Under the pieces are notes generated by a model that did no database searches, was not told where the DNA came from, and was given only the letters and a program-made list of their open reading frames with translations. From positions 1 through 64,000 of the forward strand of contig CALSFV010000051.1 in NCBI GenBank assembly GCA_943737045.1: a DNA stretch of 64,000 nt, in the 5' to 3' direction. Below are positions 1 through 13,541 of the stretch, piece after piece; within the stretch, counting starts at the first letter, position 1; every line of letters begins with the position of its first letter. Source of the DNA: Parapristionchus giblindavisi. Lineage: Eukaryota; Nematoda; Chromadorea; Rhabditida; Diplogasteridae. A program made the position numbers and the translations under genes.

Positions 1-3000
1 AAGATGTAGAAGATGGAGAAGATGTAGAAGATGTAGAAGATGGAGAAGATGTAGAGGATGGAGAAGATGGAGAAGATGGAGAGGATGTAGAAGATGGAGA
101 AGATGGAGAAGATGGAGAAGATGTAGAAGATGTAGAAGATGGAGAAGATGAAGAGGATGTAGAAGATGGAGAAGATGTAGAAGATGGAGAAGATGTAGAA
201 GATGTAGAAGATGGAGAAGATGTAGAAGATGTAGAAGATGGAGAAGATGAAGAGGATGGAGAAGATGGAGAAGATGGAGAAGATGAAGAAGATGGAGAAG
301 ATGTAGAAGATGGAGAAGATGAAGAGGATGTAGAAGATGGAGAAGATGGAAAGGATGTAGACGATGTAGAAGATGTAGAAGATGGAGAAGATGAAGAGGA
401 TGTAGAAGATGGAGAAGATGTAGAAGATGGAGAAGATGTAGAAGATGTAGAAGATGGAGAAGATGAAGAGGATGTAGAAGATGGAGAAGATGGAGAGGAA
501 GATGTAGAAGATGGAGAAGATGTAGAAGATGGAGAAGATGAAGAAGATGGAGAAGATGTAGAAGATGGAGAAGATGAAGAGGATGTAGAAGATGGAGAAG
601 ATGGAGAGGATGTAGAAGATGGAGAAGATGGAGAAGATGGAGAAGATGGAGAAGATGTAGACGATGTAGAAGATGTAGAAGATGGAGAAGATGGAGAAGA
701 TGTAGAAGATGGAGAAGATGTAGAAGATGTAGAAGATGGAGAAGATGAAGAGGATGTAGAAGATGGAGAAGATGGAGAGGATGTAGAAGATGGAGAAGAT
801 GGAGAAGATGTAGAAGATGTAGAAGATGGAGAAGATGTAGAAGATGGAGAAGATGTGTAGAAGATGGAGAAGATGGAGAAGATGTAGAAGATGGAGAAGA
901 TGGAGAAGATGTAGACGATGTAGAAGATGGAGAAGATGAAGAGGATGTAGAAGATGGAGAAGATGGAGAAGATGTAGAAGATGGAGAAGATGTAGAAGAT
1001 GGAGAAGATGAAGAGGATGTAGAAGATGGAGAAGATGAAGAGGATGTAGAAGATGGAGAAGATGGAGAGGATGTAGAAGATGGAGAAGATGGAGAAGATG
1101 TAGAAGATGGAGAAGATGTAGAAGATGGAGAAGATGAAGAAGATGGAGAAGATGTAGAAGATGGAGAAGATGAAGAGGATGTAGAAGATGGAGAAGATGG
1201 AGAGGATGTAGAAGATGGAGAAGATGGAGAAGATGGAGAAGATGTAGACGATGTAGAAGATGGAGAGGATGTAGAAGATGGAGAAGATGGAGAAGATGTA
1301 GAAGATGGAGAAGATGGAGAAGATGTAGAAGATGTAGAAGATGGAGAAGATGCAGAAGATGGAGAAGATGTAGAAGATGGAGAAGATGTAGAAGATGGAG
1401 AAGATGGAGAAGATGTAGAAGATGGAGAAGATGTAGAAGATGGAGAAGATGAAGAAGATGGAGAAGATGTAGAAGATGGAGAAGATGAAGAGGATGTAGA
1501 AGATGGAGAAGCTGGAGAGGATGTAGAAGATGTAGAAGATGGAGAAGATGGAGAAGATGTAGAAGATGGAGAAGATGTAGAAGATGTAGAAGATGGAGAA
1601 GATGAAGAGGATGTAGAAGATGGAGAAGATGGAGAGGATGTAGAAGATGGAGAAGATGGAGAAGATGTAGAAGATGTAGAAGATGGAGAAGATGTAGAAG
1701 ATGGAGAAGATGTAGAAGATGGAGAAGATGTAGAAGATGGAGAAGATGGAGAAGATGTAGAAGATGGAGAAGATGGAGAAGATGTAGACGATGTAGAAGA
1801 TGGAGAAGATGAAGAGGATGTAGAAGATGGAGAAGATGGAGAAGATGTAGAAGATGGAGAAGATGTAGAAGATGGAGAAGATGAAGAGGATGTAGAAGAT
1901 GGAGAAGATGAAGAGGATGTAGAAGATGGAGAAGATGGAGAGGATGTAGAAGATGGAGAAGATGGAGAAGATGTAGAAGATGGAGAAGATGTAGAAGATG
2001 GAGAAGATGAAGAAGATGGAGAAGATGTAGAAGATGGAGAAGATGAAGAGGATGTAGAAGATGGAGAAGATGGAGAGGATGATGGAGAAGATGGAGAAGA
2101 TGGAGAAGATGTAGACGATGTAGAAGATGGAGAGGATGTAGAAGATGGAGAAGATGGAGAAGATGTAGAAGATGGAGAAGATGAAGAGGATGTAGAAGAG
2201 AAGATGGAGAAGATGGAGAAGATGTAGAAGATGGAGAAGATGGAGAAGATGGAGAAGATGTAGAAGATGGAGAAGATGGAGAAGGATGTAGAAGATGGAG
2301 AAGATGGAGAAGATGTAGAAGATGGAGAAGATGGAGAAGATGTAGAAGATGTAGAAGATGGAGAAGATGTAGAAGATGTAGAAGATGTAGAAGATGTAGA
2401 AGATGTAGAAGATGTAGAAGATGTAGAAGATGTAGAAGATGTAGAAGATGGAGAAGATGGAGAAGATGAAGAGGATGGAGAAGATGGAGAAGATGTAGAA
2501 GATGGAGAAGATGGAGAAGATGTAGAAGATATAGAAGATGTAGAAGATGTAGAAGATGGAGAAGATGGAGAAGATGAAGAGGATGTAGAAGATGGAGAAG
2601 ATGTAGAAGATGGAGAAGATGTAGAAGATGGAGAAGATGTAGAAGATGGAGAAGATGGAGAAGATGTAGAAGATGGAGAAGATGAAGAGGATGTAGAAGA
2701 TGGAGAAGATGGAGAAGGATGTAGACGATGTAGAAGATGTAGAAGATGGAGAAGATGAAGAGGATGTAGAAGATGGAGAAGATGTAGAAGATGGAGAAGA
2801 TGTAGAAGATGTAGAAGATGGAGAAGATGAAGAGGATGTAGAAGATGGAGAAGATGGAGAGGATGTAGAAGATGTAGAAGATGGAGAAGATGGAGAAGAT
2901 GTAGAAGATGGAGAAGATGTAGAAGATGTAGAAGATGGAGAAGATGAAGAGGATGTAGAAGATGGAGAAGATGGAGAGGATGTAGAAGATGGAGAAGATG

Positions 3001-6000
3001 GAGAAGATGTAGAAGATGTAGAAGATGGAGAAGATGTAGAAGATGGAGAAGATGTAGAAGATGGAGAAGATGTAGAAGATGGAGAAGATGGAGAAGATGT
3101 AGAAGATGGAGAAGATGGAGAAGATGTAGACGATGTAGAAGATGGAGAAGATGAAGAGGATGTAGAAGATGGAGAAGATGGAGAAGATGTAGAAGATGGA
3201 GAAGATGTAGAAGATGGAGAAGATGAAGAGGATGTAGAAGATGGAGAAGATGAAGAGGATGTAGAAGATGGAGAAGATGGAGAGGATGTAGAAGATGGAG
3301 AAGATGGAGAAGATGTAGAAGATGTAGAAGATGTAGAAGATGGAGAAGATGAAGAAGATGGAGAAGATGGAAGATGGAGAAGATGAAGAGGATGTAGAAG
3401 ATGGAGAAGATGGAGAGGATGTAGAAGATGGAGAAGATGGAGAAGATGGAGAAGATGGAGAAGATGTAGAATGTAGAAGATGGAAGATGGAGAAGATGGA
3501 GAAGATGTAGAAGATGGAGAAGATGGAGAAGATGTAGAAGATGTAGAAGATGGAGAAGATGGAGAAGATGGAGAAGATGTAGAAGATGGAGAAGATGTAG
3601 AAGATGGAGAAGATGGAGAAGATGTAGAAGATGGAGAAGATGGAGAAGATGTAGACGATGTAGAAGATGGAGAAGATGAAGAGGATGTAGAAGATGGAGA
3701 AGATGGAGAAGATGTAGAAGATGGAGAAGATGTAGAAGATGGAGAAGATGAAGAGGATGTAGAAGATGGAGAAGATGGAGAAGAGGATGTAGAAGATGGA
3801 GAAGATGGAAAGGATGTAGACGATGTAGAAGATGGAGAAGATGATGTAGAAGATGGAGAAGATGGAGAAGATGTAGAAGATGGAGAAGATGGAGAAGATG
3901 TAGAAGATGTAGAAGATGGAGAAGATGTAGAAGATGGAGAAGATGTAGAAGATGGAGAAGATGTAGAAGATGTAGAAGATGGAGATGGAGAAGATGTAGA
4001 AGATGTAGAAGATGTAGATGGAGAAGATGTAGACGATGTAGAAGATGGAGAAGATGGAAGGAGTAGATGTGTAGAGAAGATGTAGAAGATGGAGAAGATG
4101 GAGAAGAAGATGTGGAGAAGATGTAGAAGATGGAGAAGATGTGTAGAAGATGGAGAAGATGAGAAGATGGAGAAGATGGAGAAGATGGAGAAGATGTAGA
4201 AGATGGAGAAGATGTAGAAGATGGAGAAGATGTAGAAGATGGAGAAGATGGAGAGGATGTGGAGAAGATGGAGAAGATGGAGAAGATGTAGAAGATGGAG
4301 ATGTAGAAGATGGAGAAGATGTAGAAGATGGAGAAGATGTAGAAGATGGAGAAGATGTAGAAGATGGAGAAGATGGAGAAGATGTAGAAGATGGAGAAGA
4401 TGGAGAAGATGGAGACGATGTAGAAGATGGAGAAGATGGAGAAGATGGAGAAGATGTAGAAGATGTAGAAGATGGAGAAGATGAAGAGGATGTAGAAGAT
4501 GGAGAAGATGTAGAAGATGTAGAAGATGGAGAAGATGAAGAGGATGTAGAAGATGGAGAAGATGGAGAAGATGTAGAAGATGGAGAAGATGTAGAAGATG
4601 GAGAAGATGAAGAGGATGTAGAAGATGGAGAAGATGAAGGATGTAGAAGATGTAGAAGATGTAGAAGATGGAGAAGATGAAGAGGATGTAGAAGATGGAG
4701 AAGATGGAAAGGATGTAGACGATGTAGAAGATGTAGAAGATGGAGAAGATGAAGAGGATGTAGAAGATGGAGAAGATGTAGAAGATGGAGAAGATGTAGA
4801 AGATGTAGAAGATGGAGAAGATGAAGAGGATGTAGAAGATGGAGAAGATGGAGAGGATGTAGAAGATGTAGAAGATGGAGAAGATGGAGAAGATGTAGAA
4901 GATGGAGAAGATGTAGAAGATGTAGAAGATGGAGAAGATGAAGAGGATGTAGAAGATGGAGAAGATGGAGAGGATGTAGAAGATGGAGAAGATGGAGAAG
5001 ATGTAGAAGATGTAGAAGATGGAGAAGATGTAGAAGATGGAGAAGATGTAGAAGATGGAGAAGATGGAGAAGATGTAGAAGATGGAGAAGATGGAGAAGA
5101 TGTAGACGATGTAGAAGATGGAGAAGATGAAGAGGATGTAGAAGATGGAGAAGATGGAGAAGATGTAGAAGATGGAGAAGATGTAGAAGATGGAGAAGAT
5201 GAAGAGGATGTAGAAGATGGAGAAGATGAAGAGGATGTAGAAGATGGAGAAGATGGAGAGGATGTAGAAGATAGAAGATGGAGAAGATGGAGAAGATGTA
5301 GAAGATGGAGAAGATGTAGAAGATGGAGAAGATGAAGAAGATGGAGAAGATGTAGAAGATGGAGAAGATGAAGAGGATGTAGAAGATGGAGAAGATGGAG
5401 AGGATGTAGAAGATGGAGAAGATGGAGAAGATGGAGAAGATGTAGACGATGTAGAAGATGGAGAGGATGTAGAAGATGGAGAAGATGGAGAAGATGTAGA
5501 AGATGGAGAAGATGGAGAAGATGTAGAAGATGTAGAAGATGGAGAAGATGCAGAAGATGGAGAAGATGTAGAAGATGGAGAAGATGTAGAAGATGGAGAA
5601 GATGGAGAAGATGTAGAAGATGGAGAAGATGGAGAAGATGTAGACGATGTAGAAGATGGAGAAGATGAAGAGGATGTAGAAGATGGAGAAGATGGAGAAG
5701 ATGTAGAAGATGGAGAAGATGTAGAAGATGGAGAAGATGAAGAGGATGTAGAAGATGGAGAAGATGAAGAGGATGTAGAAGATGGAGAAGATGGAGAGGA
5801 TGTAGAAGATGGAGAAGATGGAGAAGATGGAGAAGATGGAGAAGATGTAGAAGATGTAGAAGATGGAGAAGATGTAGAAGTGGAGAAGATGTAGAAGATG
5901 GAGAAGATGGAGAAGATGAAGAGGATGGAGAAGATGGAGAAGATGGAGAGGATGTAGAAGATGGAGAAGATGGAGAAGATGGAGAAGATGTAGACGATGT

Positions 6001-6138
6001 AGAAGATGGAGAAGATGAAGAGGATGTAGAAGATGGAGAAGATGTAGAAGATGGAGAAGATGAAGAGGATGTAGAAGATGGAGAAGATGTAGAAAATGTA
6101 GAAGATGGAGAAGATGAAGAGGATGGAGAAGATGGAAG
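1..6138 (+). repeat. 9-bp minisatellite, GAAGATGTA/GAAGATGGA family
   Basis: Continuous array of 9-mers, mainly GAAGATGTA and GAAGATGGA with GAAGATGAA, GAGGATGTA and rare GTAGACGAT variants. The 9-base period equals three codons, so one frame reads as Glu-Asp-Val/Gly repeats and is open for up to about 236 codons. Indels (for example near 855, 2200, 2284, 3470, 4070-4150 and 5878) break the frame repeatedly. Variant order recurs over long blocks: about 400 bases from 2713 are almost the same as the block from 4709. This indicates higher-order duplication within the array. The array continues beyond the left edge of the window. Confidence 0.95.
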
Positions 6139-6143
6139 AGAAG

Positions 6144-6849
6144 CTACATCTTCTCCATCTTCTACATCTTCTCCATCTTCTACATCTTCTACATCTTCTC
6201 CATCTTCTCCATCTTCTACATCTTCTCCATCTTCTCCATCTTCATCTTCTCCATCTTCTCCATCTTCTCCATCTTCTACATCTTCTACATCTTCTCCATC
6301 TTCTCCATCTTCTACATCTTCTACATCTTCTCCATCTTCTACATCGTCTACATCTTCTCCATCTTCTCCATCTTCTCCATCTTCTACATCTTCTCCATCT
6401 TCTACATCCTCTTCATCTTCTCCATCTTCTACATCTTCTACATCTTCTCCATCTTCTCCATCTTCTCCATCTTCTACATCTTCTCCATCTTCTCCATCTT
6501 CTACATCTTCTCCATCTTCTCCATCTTCTCCATCCTCTTCATCTTCTCCATCTTCTACATCTTCTACATCTTCTCCATCTTCTCCATCTTCTACATCTTC
6601 TCCATCTTCTACATCTTCTCCATCTTCTCCATCTTCTACATCTTCTCCATCTTCTCCATCTTCTACATCTTCTCCATCTTCTCCATCCTCTTCATCTTCT
6701 CCATCTTCTCCATCTTCTACATCTTCTCCATCTTCTACATCTTCTACATCTTCTCCATCTTCTCCATCCTCTTCATCTTCTCCATCTTCTCCATCTTCTA
6801 CATCTTCTCCATCTTCTCCATCTTCTACATCTTCTCCATCTTCTCCATC
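6144..6849 (-). repeat. Inverted block of the same minisatellite
   Basis: From about 6144 the repeat reads TACATCTTC/TCCATCTTC, the reverse complement of the preceding array, and stays in that orientation to about 6849. The switch occurs in a few bases of non-repeat sequence (AGAGAAGC) at 6137-6144. The two arms could form a very long hairpin. The array then stops abruptly and unique sequence begins. Confidence 0.93.
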
Positions 6850-7463
6850 GTCCTTTGTAAGCCGCTTCTCAATTCTATTTTGTGTACCGTGGACTAGCAG
6901 ACTACATAGCTCACGTAATCTGAATATCTTAGAGCAAGGGGGAAGAGGCAGCGGAAAGTATCTTGGATGTATGCAAGGAAGCAGATCAATATTGAACAGT
7001 AATCGGTCTCTGATTATTGTAAGCACGTTCTCACCCAGTAGATTGATAGAACCGCTATTGTATTTATAAAATTATTCGGTGGACATTTTCTGATTTAGCC
7101 ATAACAAAAATAAATAAATAAATGTTTAAAAAATTTTCGCCTTTTTGCTTCACTTTAAAAAAAATTAAAATGTTCATATTTTCATTTTAAATCTTATCAC
7201 TGTTTTTCAATATACAATGCAGAAACACAAAGAGAAGATATCAACAAATAGTTTATTCACACAACTTATTAAGACCGGAATCCTCTAGACTGTCCTCCTC
7301 CTGAACCTCAGCTTCCAGATTCTCCTTCTCATTTCCAGACGCTTTGGCTTTCTTTCTCCTTCCGCGAGAAGCTCTTGAGACATTGTCATGACGTCCTCGA
7401 TGTAGCCGTCCAGAGGAGCTGATCGACGGATGGAGCGAGATGAAGTTGTGCCGTGCCGGCCTC
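6850..7463. other. Unique flank, no supported gene
   Basis: AT-rich sequence after the minisatellite. A minus-strand open frame at about 7253-7460 is Arg/Lys/Glu-rich and runs into the adjacent MITE. I do not call it a gene. Confidence 0.4.
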
Positions 7464-7606
7464 CACACAGAGAGAAAAGAGGTGTAATCCACAGCACATA
7501 AGACCTGTGAAGTATATTTAAGAATTTTGAGCTGTTTTGACACCCAAAAAGTGTTAAATATAACACTTCACAGGTCTATGTACTGTGGGTCTACTTTCTC
7601 TGTGTG
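7464..7606. mobile_element. Small palindromic MITE
   Basis: Terminal inverted repeats begin CACACAGAGA at 7464 and end TCTCTGTGTG at 7606, with imperfect pairing for about 45 bases. The internal AAGACCTGTGAAGT motif reappears in inverted form. A related sequence, with the same GACCT-GTGAAGTG and TCTCTGTG blocks, lies at about 32405-32510 and 41215-41320. Confidence 0.6.
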
Positions 7607-7889
7607 CAGTACCGTCCTCCAGTGCAGTCAATAGATCCCATAAGAATTAACAATTGGCAAAACTAACCAAAAATGAACTAACCTGACTAGCATCCTGCTT
7701 GCGCTTCGTCACGAATGACAACGAATCGTTAAAGTCCACTATTATCAGAACAATCTATCCGCTTCCGTTTTTGCGCTAACCTTTCAATCATAGAGTTGTC
7801 CAAAAGCTAAATAAGAGTAGTGCCATCAGCTTATATTCTAGATAAATTTCCCTAATCTTCCGTATCCTTTCTCGAGCGCTCAATAGTGT

Positions 7890-7965
7890 CGTGTCCTAAT
7901 GCTTGCGGTCCATTTTGGCAGTGTATTGATGTGTAGAACTATTGTAGGCAACTCTTTATTATGGC
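7890..7965 (+). repeat. Direct repeat, copy 1
   Basis: About 70 bases (TAATGCTTG...GTCCATTTT through AACTATTGTAGGCAA) recur at 8481-8556 with a few substitutions and a short indel. Probably a local or transposon-related duplication. No gene is seen in 7607-8770. Confidence 0.6.
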
Positions 7966-8480
7966 GCGAAAGAGGAGACGGTTTGAAATTCCTCACCGTA
8001 ACCTTGGTGAGGTTTTTCTTCAACCGTCTCGTTATACCTGTAGTGGCTTTTTGGCTGATGTTACGGCTCGTCGTGGGAAGTCTGAGTCGGAATAGCGGTT
8101 GGGCGGCTGGCGATTTTTACGTAGTTGAATCGGAGTCCGAGTAACGATTAGGCGGCGGCCAAGAAGAGGAAAGGCGAGAAGGATGAGAAGAGAGTGATTT
8201 GTCAGGTTGTATACTATTGGAATTGTATGACAAAGGTTCAACAGGAGTATTCGATCGATTATTTAAGCGGGCTCTATATTGTGATGGACTTGATGGAATA
8301 TGAGCGCTGAATTTTGAGCTATATAAGCATCATTGACGGAGGGACTGGGGTTCTTCATTCTGGCTCGCACTACCAGGCGAACAACCAATTTAGTGCTCAG
8401 GATAGGGGATGGGGTAGGTCCTTTGGCTGTAGCGGGTAGCTGTACAAATCCTGCTATCCACTCCTCCGGGAACTCCATGT

Positions 8481-8556
8481 TGTGTCATAATGCTTGTAGT
8501 CCATTTTCGCAGTGCATTGATGTGTAGATATCCAACTATTGTAGGCAATTCTTTAT
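8481..8556 (+). repeat. Direct repeat, copy 2
   Basis: Second copy of the segment at 7890-7965, in the same orientation about 590 bases downstream. Confidence 0.6.
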
Positions 8557-8770
8557 TAGTGACTCTCTAGATGGTATGAGAGGGGCTGCCCCGTTGTATT
8601 GTTATGGCTGTGCTTCCGAAATGATAAAACGTTACCGATCCGAACCGTTAAGTAATTCCTAATGACCCAATTGTACAAGAGACTTACGTAATCCAATTGT
8701 TAGAAGCATAAAACAGCCTACTACGGCGGGACTTCTACGCGGTGTCGTTCGTCGGAGATCCAGGAGACTA

Positions 8771-8869
8771 CTATACTGTGGCGCTACCATTCCCATTTAG
8801 TAGTATGTACACGATAGATAATGGTACATCTTTATCTGGGAAGGTATGGTGGTAGGAGCGCCACTATAG
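8771..8869. mobile_element. ~100-bp MITE-like inverted repeat
   Basis: CTATACTGTGGCGCTACCA at 8771 is mirrored by TGGTAGGAGCGCCACTATAG ending at 8869. There is no open frame. Confidence 0.5.
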
Positions 8870-10664
8870 AACATAACATTAGCTTATATACACATTAGCT
8901 TATATACAGTATTTCAAGGTCTAACATAATGAAAGTGATATTAGCTAAGCAAGGTGAAATGAGAGTTCTAAGATCCTGTCTAACGCTAGTAGTAGTGCCA
9001 CTGGGAAGTGCCACTAGGGCATCTGACGGAACTACTACCTATACTGAACAAAAGCAGGGTACTCTCACGGGCCTTTAGCTTATACTCTAGAGTAATCTCT
9101 CTTATGTAAATGTTCGTAAGGGTTGATAACCCGTTGTAGGCATGTCCGTAGGGATTATTAACCCCCAAAATTGATCTAGTATGTTCCGGCTGGTTGGAAA
9201 CCCCCTGAACTTTTATAGGGATTGGGTAGAATCAGAACGAAAAGATTGGGTGGAATCAATAGATTGGTTGGATTGAATAGATTGATTTGAAAGAGAACGA
9301 ATAAGCTTGTGTGCCACTGTGGTAAGAGTTGTAAAAGATGGTACCTTATTGTTAGTTCCTTTGTTCCTTTCTTGGTCTTCGCCTTAGATGACGGTTCCTT
9401 GTTGCCTTTCTTATAGTTTTCTGGTAGCTTGGAGAGTATCTCGTCGGTGGGCGGAGTAGCAATCTATTCCTATGTTGAATGGTGACTGTTTGTGGGGTAT
9501 TTATTGTTCTAGCCTGGCTAATATGCTCTTGTCAATCTTCTCTTTTCTTTGTTAATATCGATGGTTTATCCGAGATGTTCTATAAATGTCTCCTTTCACT
9601 ATCTCCTTGATATGATATGGACGATGTTGATCATTGTTATTATCAGCATAAATATGGGATAATCTAGATTATCATTCCCGTATATGGACGAAATGACCTA
9701 AATCATCATCATCAGTTTCGCCATATATAAACCCTCTGATCCATCCTCTTGAACTATCTACATTCGCTCAATCATTATTTGTCTCGTTTTGGTATATTTG
9801 TACGATGTACACTATTTTTCGTTTATAGCATGTTTCCTTTTTCTGTTCACCTGCTTTCTCATTGAGAAAATTTGTAGGATTCAAAATGTTTCCCTAATGC
9901 TCCCTTAGCTTATATCTAAGGCCTTAAATGAAGTCAAGAAAATAAGCGATATCATAGAAATCTCCATCTACCGCTACGTAGTCAAGGGGTGAGCATGAAA
10001 TAATATTTTATTATGTTTTTGGTTCTTAAGCTCCGTATTCGAGTCTCTACTCGAGACGGTTATGGCCTGCATCTGAAGATTTGTATGATGGGATTTGTAG
10101 ATACCACAGTATTCTGGCATAAGCGATTTTTCTTTGAAAGTCTGATAAGAGAAGAGATCATTGTATTCTAGAGAGGTTCCATGTTGAACGGTCGTTCTGG
10201 CTTTCAAAGTAAAGAGAACATTGTGATACTCTTACCTCGATTAGTGTCCTTCGCTCTCAAAAACCTCACCCCGCTATCATAGAACGGGTCATTGCGGAAA
10301 ATGAATTTTTCGGAACTTGTAGGGAAGTAAGCCCCCGAAAGAGAATTAGAAAGATCAGAGAGATCACTTTAGGGTACAAACTAAGTGTACTCTTCAACTC
10401 TCCAGCTTCTTGGAGCTTCTTGGCCTATAGGCAAATGGTTAGGAGGGTGGCGCGGAAACGCAAACAAATCGATTGTTCAGACAATAGTGATTTGCTTTTC
10501 GATCTTTTGTCCTTCGTAACAAAACAAACAGCACCCCAGTCAGGTGAGTCTTTTCGAATGTTCTGTATTTAACTAATTATCACTTCTTGCAGGATGAAAT
10601 CCTAACTGCTTTGGGGGCTGTTGAAGAAACGACATCATGTGCTGCTCGTCCATCGTCTCCGTTA
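8870..10664. other. Intergenic, no supported feature
   Basis: AT-rich sequence. TTAGCTTATATAC is directly repeated near 8880-8910. I see no exon series with coherent phase on either strand. Confidence 0.4.
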
Positions 10665-10990
10665 TGCATCGTTACATTTGCCTGACGCGCGTACGCCGTC
10701 ACGTAAAAAAAACGTTACATTTGGCGACGCGCGCGTCGACGTCAATTTTGAGGTGTGTTGGGTCCCAAGGGGAAAACCCTGATTGTCATCAGGGGTACGG
10801 TAGGAAGTTACCGTAACCATCGATCAATATTGGTTGGCTACCGTAACCTTTTACCGTACCCCTGATGACAATCAGGGTTTTCCACTTGGGACCCAACACA
10901 CTCCAAAATTGACGTCGACGCGCGCGTCGCCAAATGTAACGTTTTTATACGTGACGGCGTAGGAGCGTCAGGCAAATGTAACGATGCATT
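10665..10990. mobile_element. Palindromic MITE, copy 1 (GTTACATTTG family)
   Basis: Almost perfect inverted repeat about 325 bp long. ATCGTTACATTTGCCTGACG at the left is mirrored by CGTCAGGCAAATGTAACGAT at the right. The arms also carry GACGTCGACGCG and TACCGTACCCCTGATGACAA blocks. A second copy lies at 42841-43158. Confidence 0.8.
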
Positions 10991-13202
10991 AGATGATTTT
11001 CCGCATTCTATAATCTATTAATGGAGAACATTAGAGGGATGAGGGGGGGGGTGAGATATAAAATGTTCGCTGATCTTGATCGTTTCTCCCTCTTCCTCTT
11101 ATCAGACAACAATTCTCGTCCTTTTCTGTTGATGATCGTTTGAGTGGTGCAACAGTCTTCGTTATTGGGAACTTGTCCACTTAAAATAAAAGATGATTAT
11201 CTACATGATTAGGCTAGGTTCTCACTCGTTAGTAATTAAGACAGCTAAAATTGTTATTGATTCTATTTGAATTATATATCGGTAATATACCTGCTATACC
11301 TCATTCTATAAGAGATCAAAGATTAGAAGAGACTATTTCTTTATAGCAAATTTTGCTACTCTGAATATGAAGCAAAATAGCATTGCCATTGAATTTGCAC
11401 GGGAGATCCCTGGAAATAAAAAAAAAGAAATTAGAAAAGATCCTCCTAAATACCGAGAAAAAAAAAGAAAAAAAAAGTTCAATGTCTACTCCGAAAAGAT
11501 CCTTAGAATAAGGAGATGAATTGCCAATTACAACTCCACAAATGTTGAGTACAGCAGCTGTATTGCCCACATCAAAACAAACAAAACACAATTGCGTAAT
11601 ACTTGGAAAGAACAAGAACCGGTGCTTCCAGCTGAATCCAGAATGGATTTTGCGAGCACATATAAATATATCTGGGAATTGGAGAAAAGTTTAAAACTAC
11701 TTGCTATCATATATGAAAATAAAACTGAATCATATTCAAGGACTTCAACAAACAATAGACGAATAAGAGTGTCGATATAATAAATTAAATTAAACTAAAA
11801 TAGATACAAAAAAATCAAAAAATCCTCATGCAAATCAAACAGATACGGATACTCTCATAAAAAGATATGAAAATAATTTTTGGACTAATTAAGGACCGCA
11901 TTAAGGATGCCAGTCAAAACAACGAATGGTATAACATGATAGGGCGTAAATAGAGGTACAACCTTATCTTATCAAGAATTAGGCAATAGTTGATCTGAGG
12001 ATTACTCTAGTTATTCCTGCTGGCCGTAGCACACTTGACAGCCTTATGCTTGCACAAAAAAATCAGAGATCGATTACTGCTCAATATTGATTTGGAGAAA
12101 ATTTTAATTGTGTATACGTCCAGGATACTTTCCATTGACTTTTCTGCTCTTAACTATTCAGATTATGTGCGCAATTTAGTCTGCCCGTCCACGGTGTAGA
12201 CAAAATAGAATTGAAAAGCGCTTTACAAAGGACGAAAAACATTTTCACAAAAATCAAGGAGATTCTCAAAATTGGAAAAATTAAAAATTTCGCAATGTCT
12301 ATATTTCTTTGCTCGGACTTGGTTTCTAGTATAGCTGGTTATACCAAACAAAAGTGTGTGCATAAGATGTATGAGTCATACCATGTTTCCTCGATCCTCA
12401 AGGGAAATATTCTTTCGACTGTAAAACGTGGCATCTTTTTGTCCGCTAGTGTATCGAAGAGATGAGCTTTCTGACCGTCGGCCCTGTGAAATTTTGGTTA
12501 TCAATGCAAATGTCACTATATTCGTCGAGCACCAATGTAGTACGCTGTGGTTGAAAGTCTATTACACAGTCATCTTTTGAAAAGAGCTCAATTGTAGGTA
12601 AAGTCACTCCTCATCACAACACTCAGAGCACCACTCACCAAAAAGTTGATGGACAGAGGCGTGAGATCTCATGTGAGATTCATCGTGATTGTGTGCGACG
12701 ACATGATACGATTGCCGACGAATTGCTGTAATTATAGATTAATCAATGAAATACTACGTAACCGCCACAACTTTCATCATCACAAGGTACCGATCTGGCA
12801 ACAACGGCTGAACCCCAATCTAACAATCGTGTTATACTTGACTACCGTACATTCTATTTAACTGAATAGTATCACAACGCAACCGTATACCTTGTAACTG
12901 AAGAATGGAATGTGAAAAAGAGGGACGAGCACGATGGCACCACCTGAATGAGAAATGATTTATTGATTGCTACTAATGAGTGTATTCAATCAATGAAGTG
13001 AGTCACTAGCATTGATCTTACTCACGTCACTCACTAGCATCACTAGCACTCATTAGCATCTCTTCGTACCTCTTCGGTCCCTTCATATCGAACAAGAAGT
13101 CCTCCTAGTTATCTTCATCCCATTGATCACAGCGATTGCCTGAGAAGGAGAATACTGTAATAGTATCGATCGATTCGTAGACCACAATAGAATTGTATGC
13201 AC
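10991..13202. other. Intergenic, no supported feature
   Basis: Low-complexity AT-rich DNA with poly-A and poly-G runs. The short open frames show no recognisable motifs or splice-compatible neighbours. Confidence 0.4.
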
Positions 13203-13530
13203 TAGGGTTGCAGGAACGGGAGCGAATAATTCGTACCCCTTCCCTTCTCTCTCCCCAATTCGCTTGAGACGCGACCCCCCCCCCTTCCGTTCGAGAAATC
13301 ACACACAACTGCCAGAGGGAGGGAATAGTTCGGGACAGAGCGAATTATTCGCACTCTCTCACTCTCTCGCTTCCTTGGGGGGGGGGAGGTGGAGAGAGAG
13401 TAGGGAGGGAAGGGGAGGGGAGGGAGGGACGAGAGAGGAAGCGAGCAAATGAGAAAGTGATCTGTCCATAAGTATTCCTTCCCTCTTGCAGTTGTGGGCG
13501 ATTCCTCGAACCGAAGAGGGGGGGGGGGGG
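13203..13530. mobile_element. Partial hAT-like foldback remnant
   Basis: Starts TAGGGTTGCAGGAACGGGAG, the same terminus as the element at 46004. It continues through CT- and GA-rich mirror-like segments with long G and C runs. No matching right terminus is evident, so it is probably truncated. Confidence 0.35.
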
Positions 13531-13541
13531 AGGGCGAGAGA

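Noticed and set aside
2267..5335. Long acidic Glu-Asp-Val/Gly open frames in the minisatellite
   Set aside because: The 9-bp period leaves frames open by default, indels break them repeatedly, and no start context, splice sites or flanking coding sequence is seen.
1..6849. CRISPR-like regular repeats
   Set aside because: There are no unique spacers between repeats, and the context is eukaryotic.
6105..6860. Leu-Leu-His repeat frame across the inverted block
   Set aside because: It is a product of reading TCTTCTACA-type repeats and crosses the array inversion; not a gene.
7253..7566. Arg/Lys-rich minus-strand frames
   Set aside because: Two overlapping frames look equally plausible, part lies inside a MITE, and no splice partner was found.
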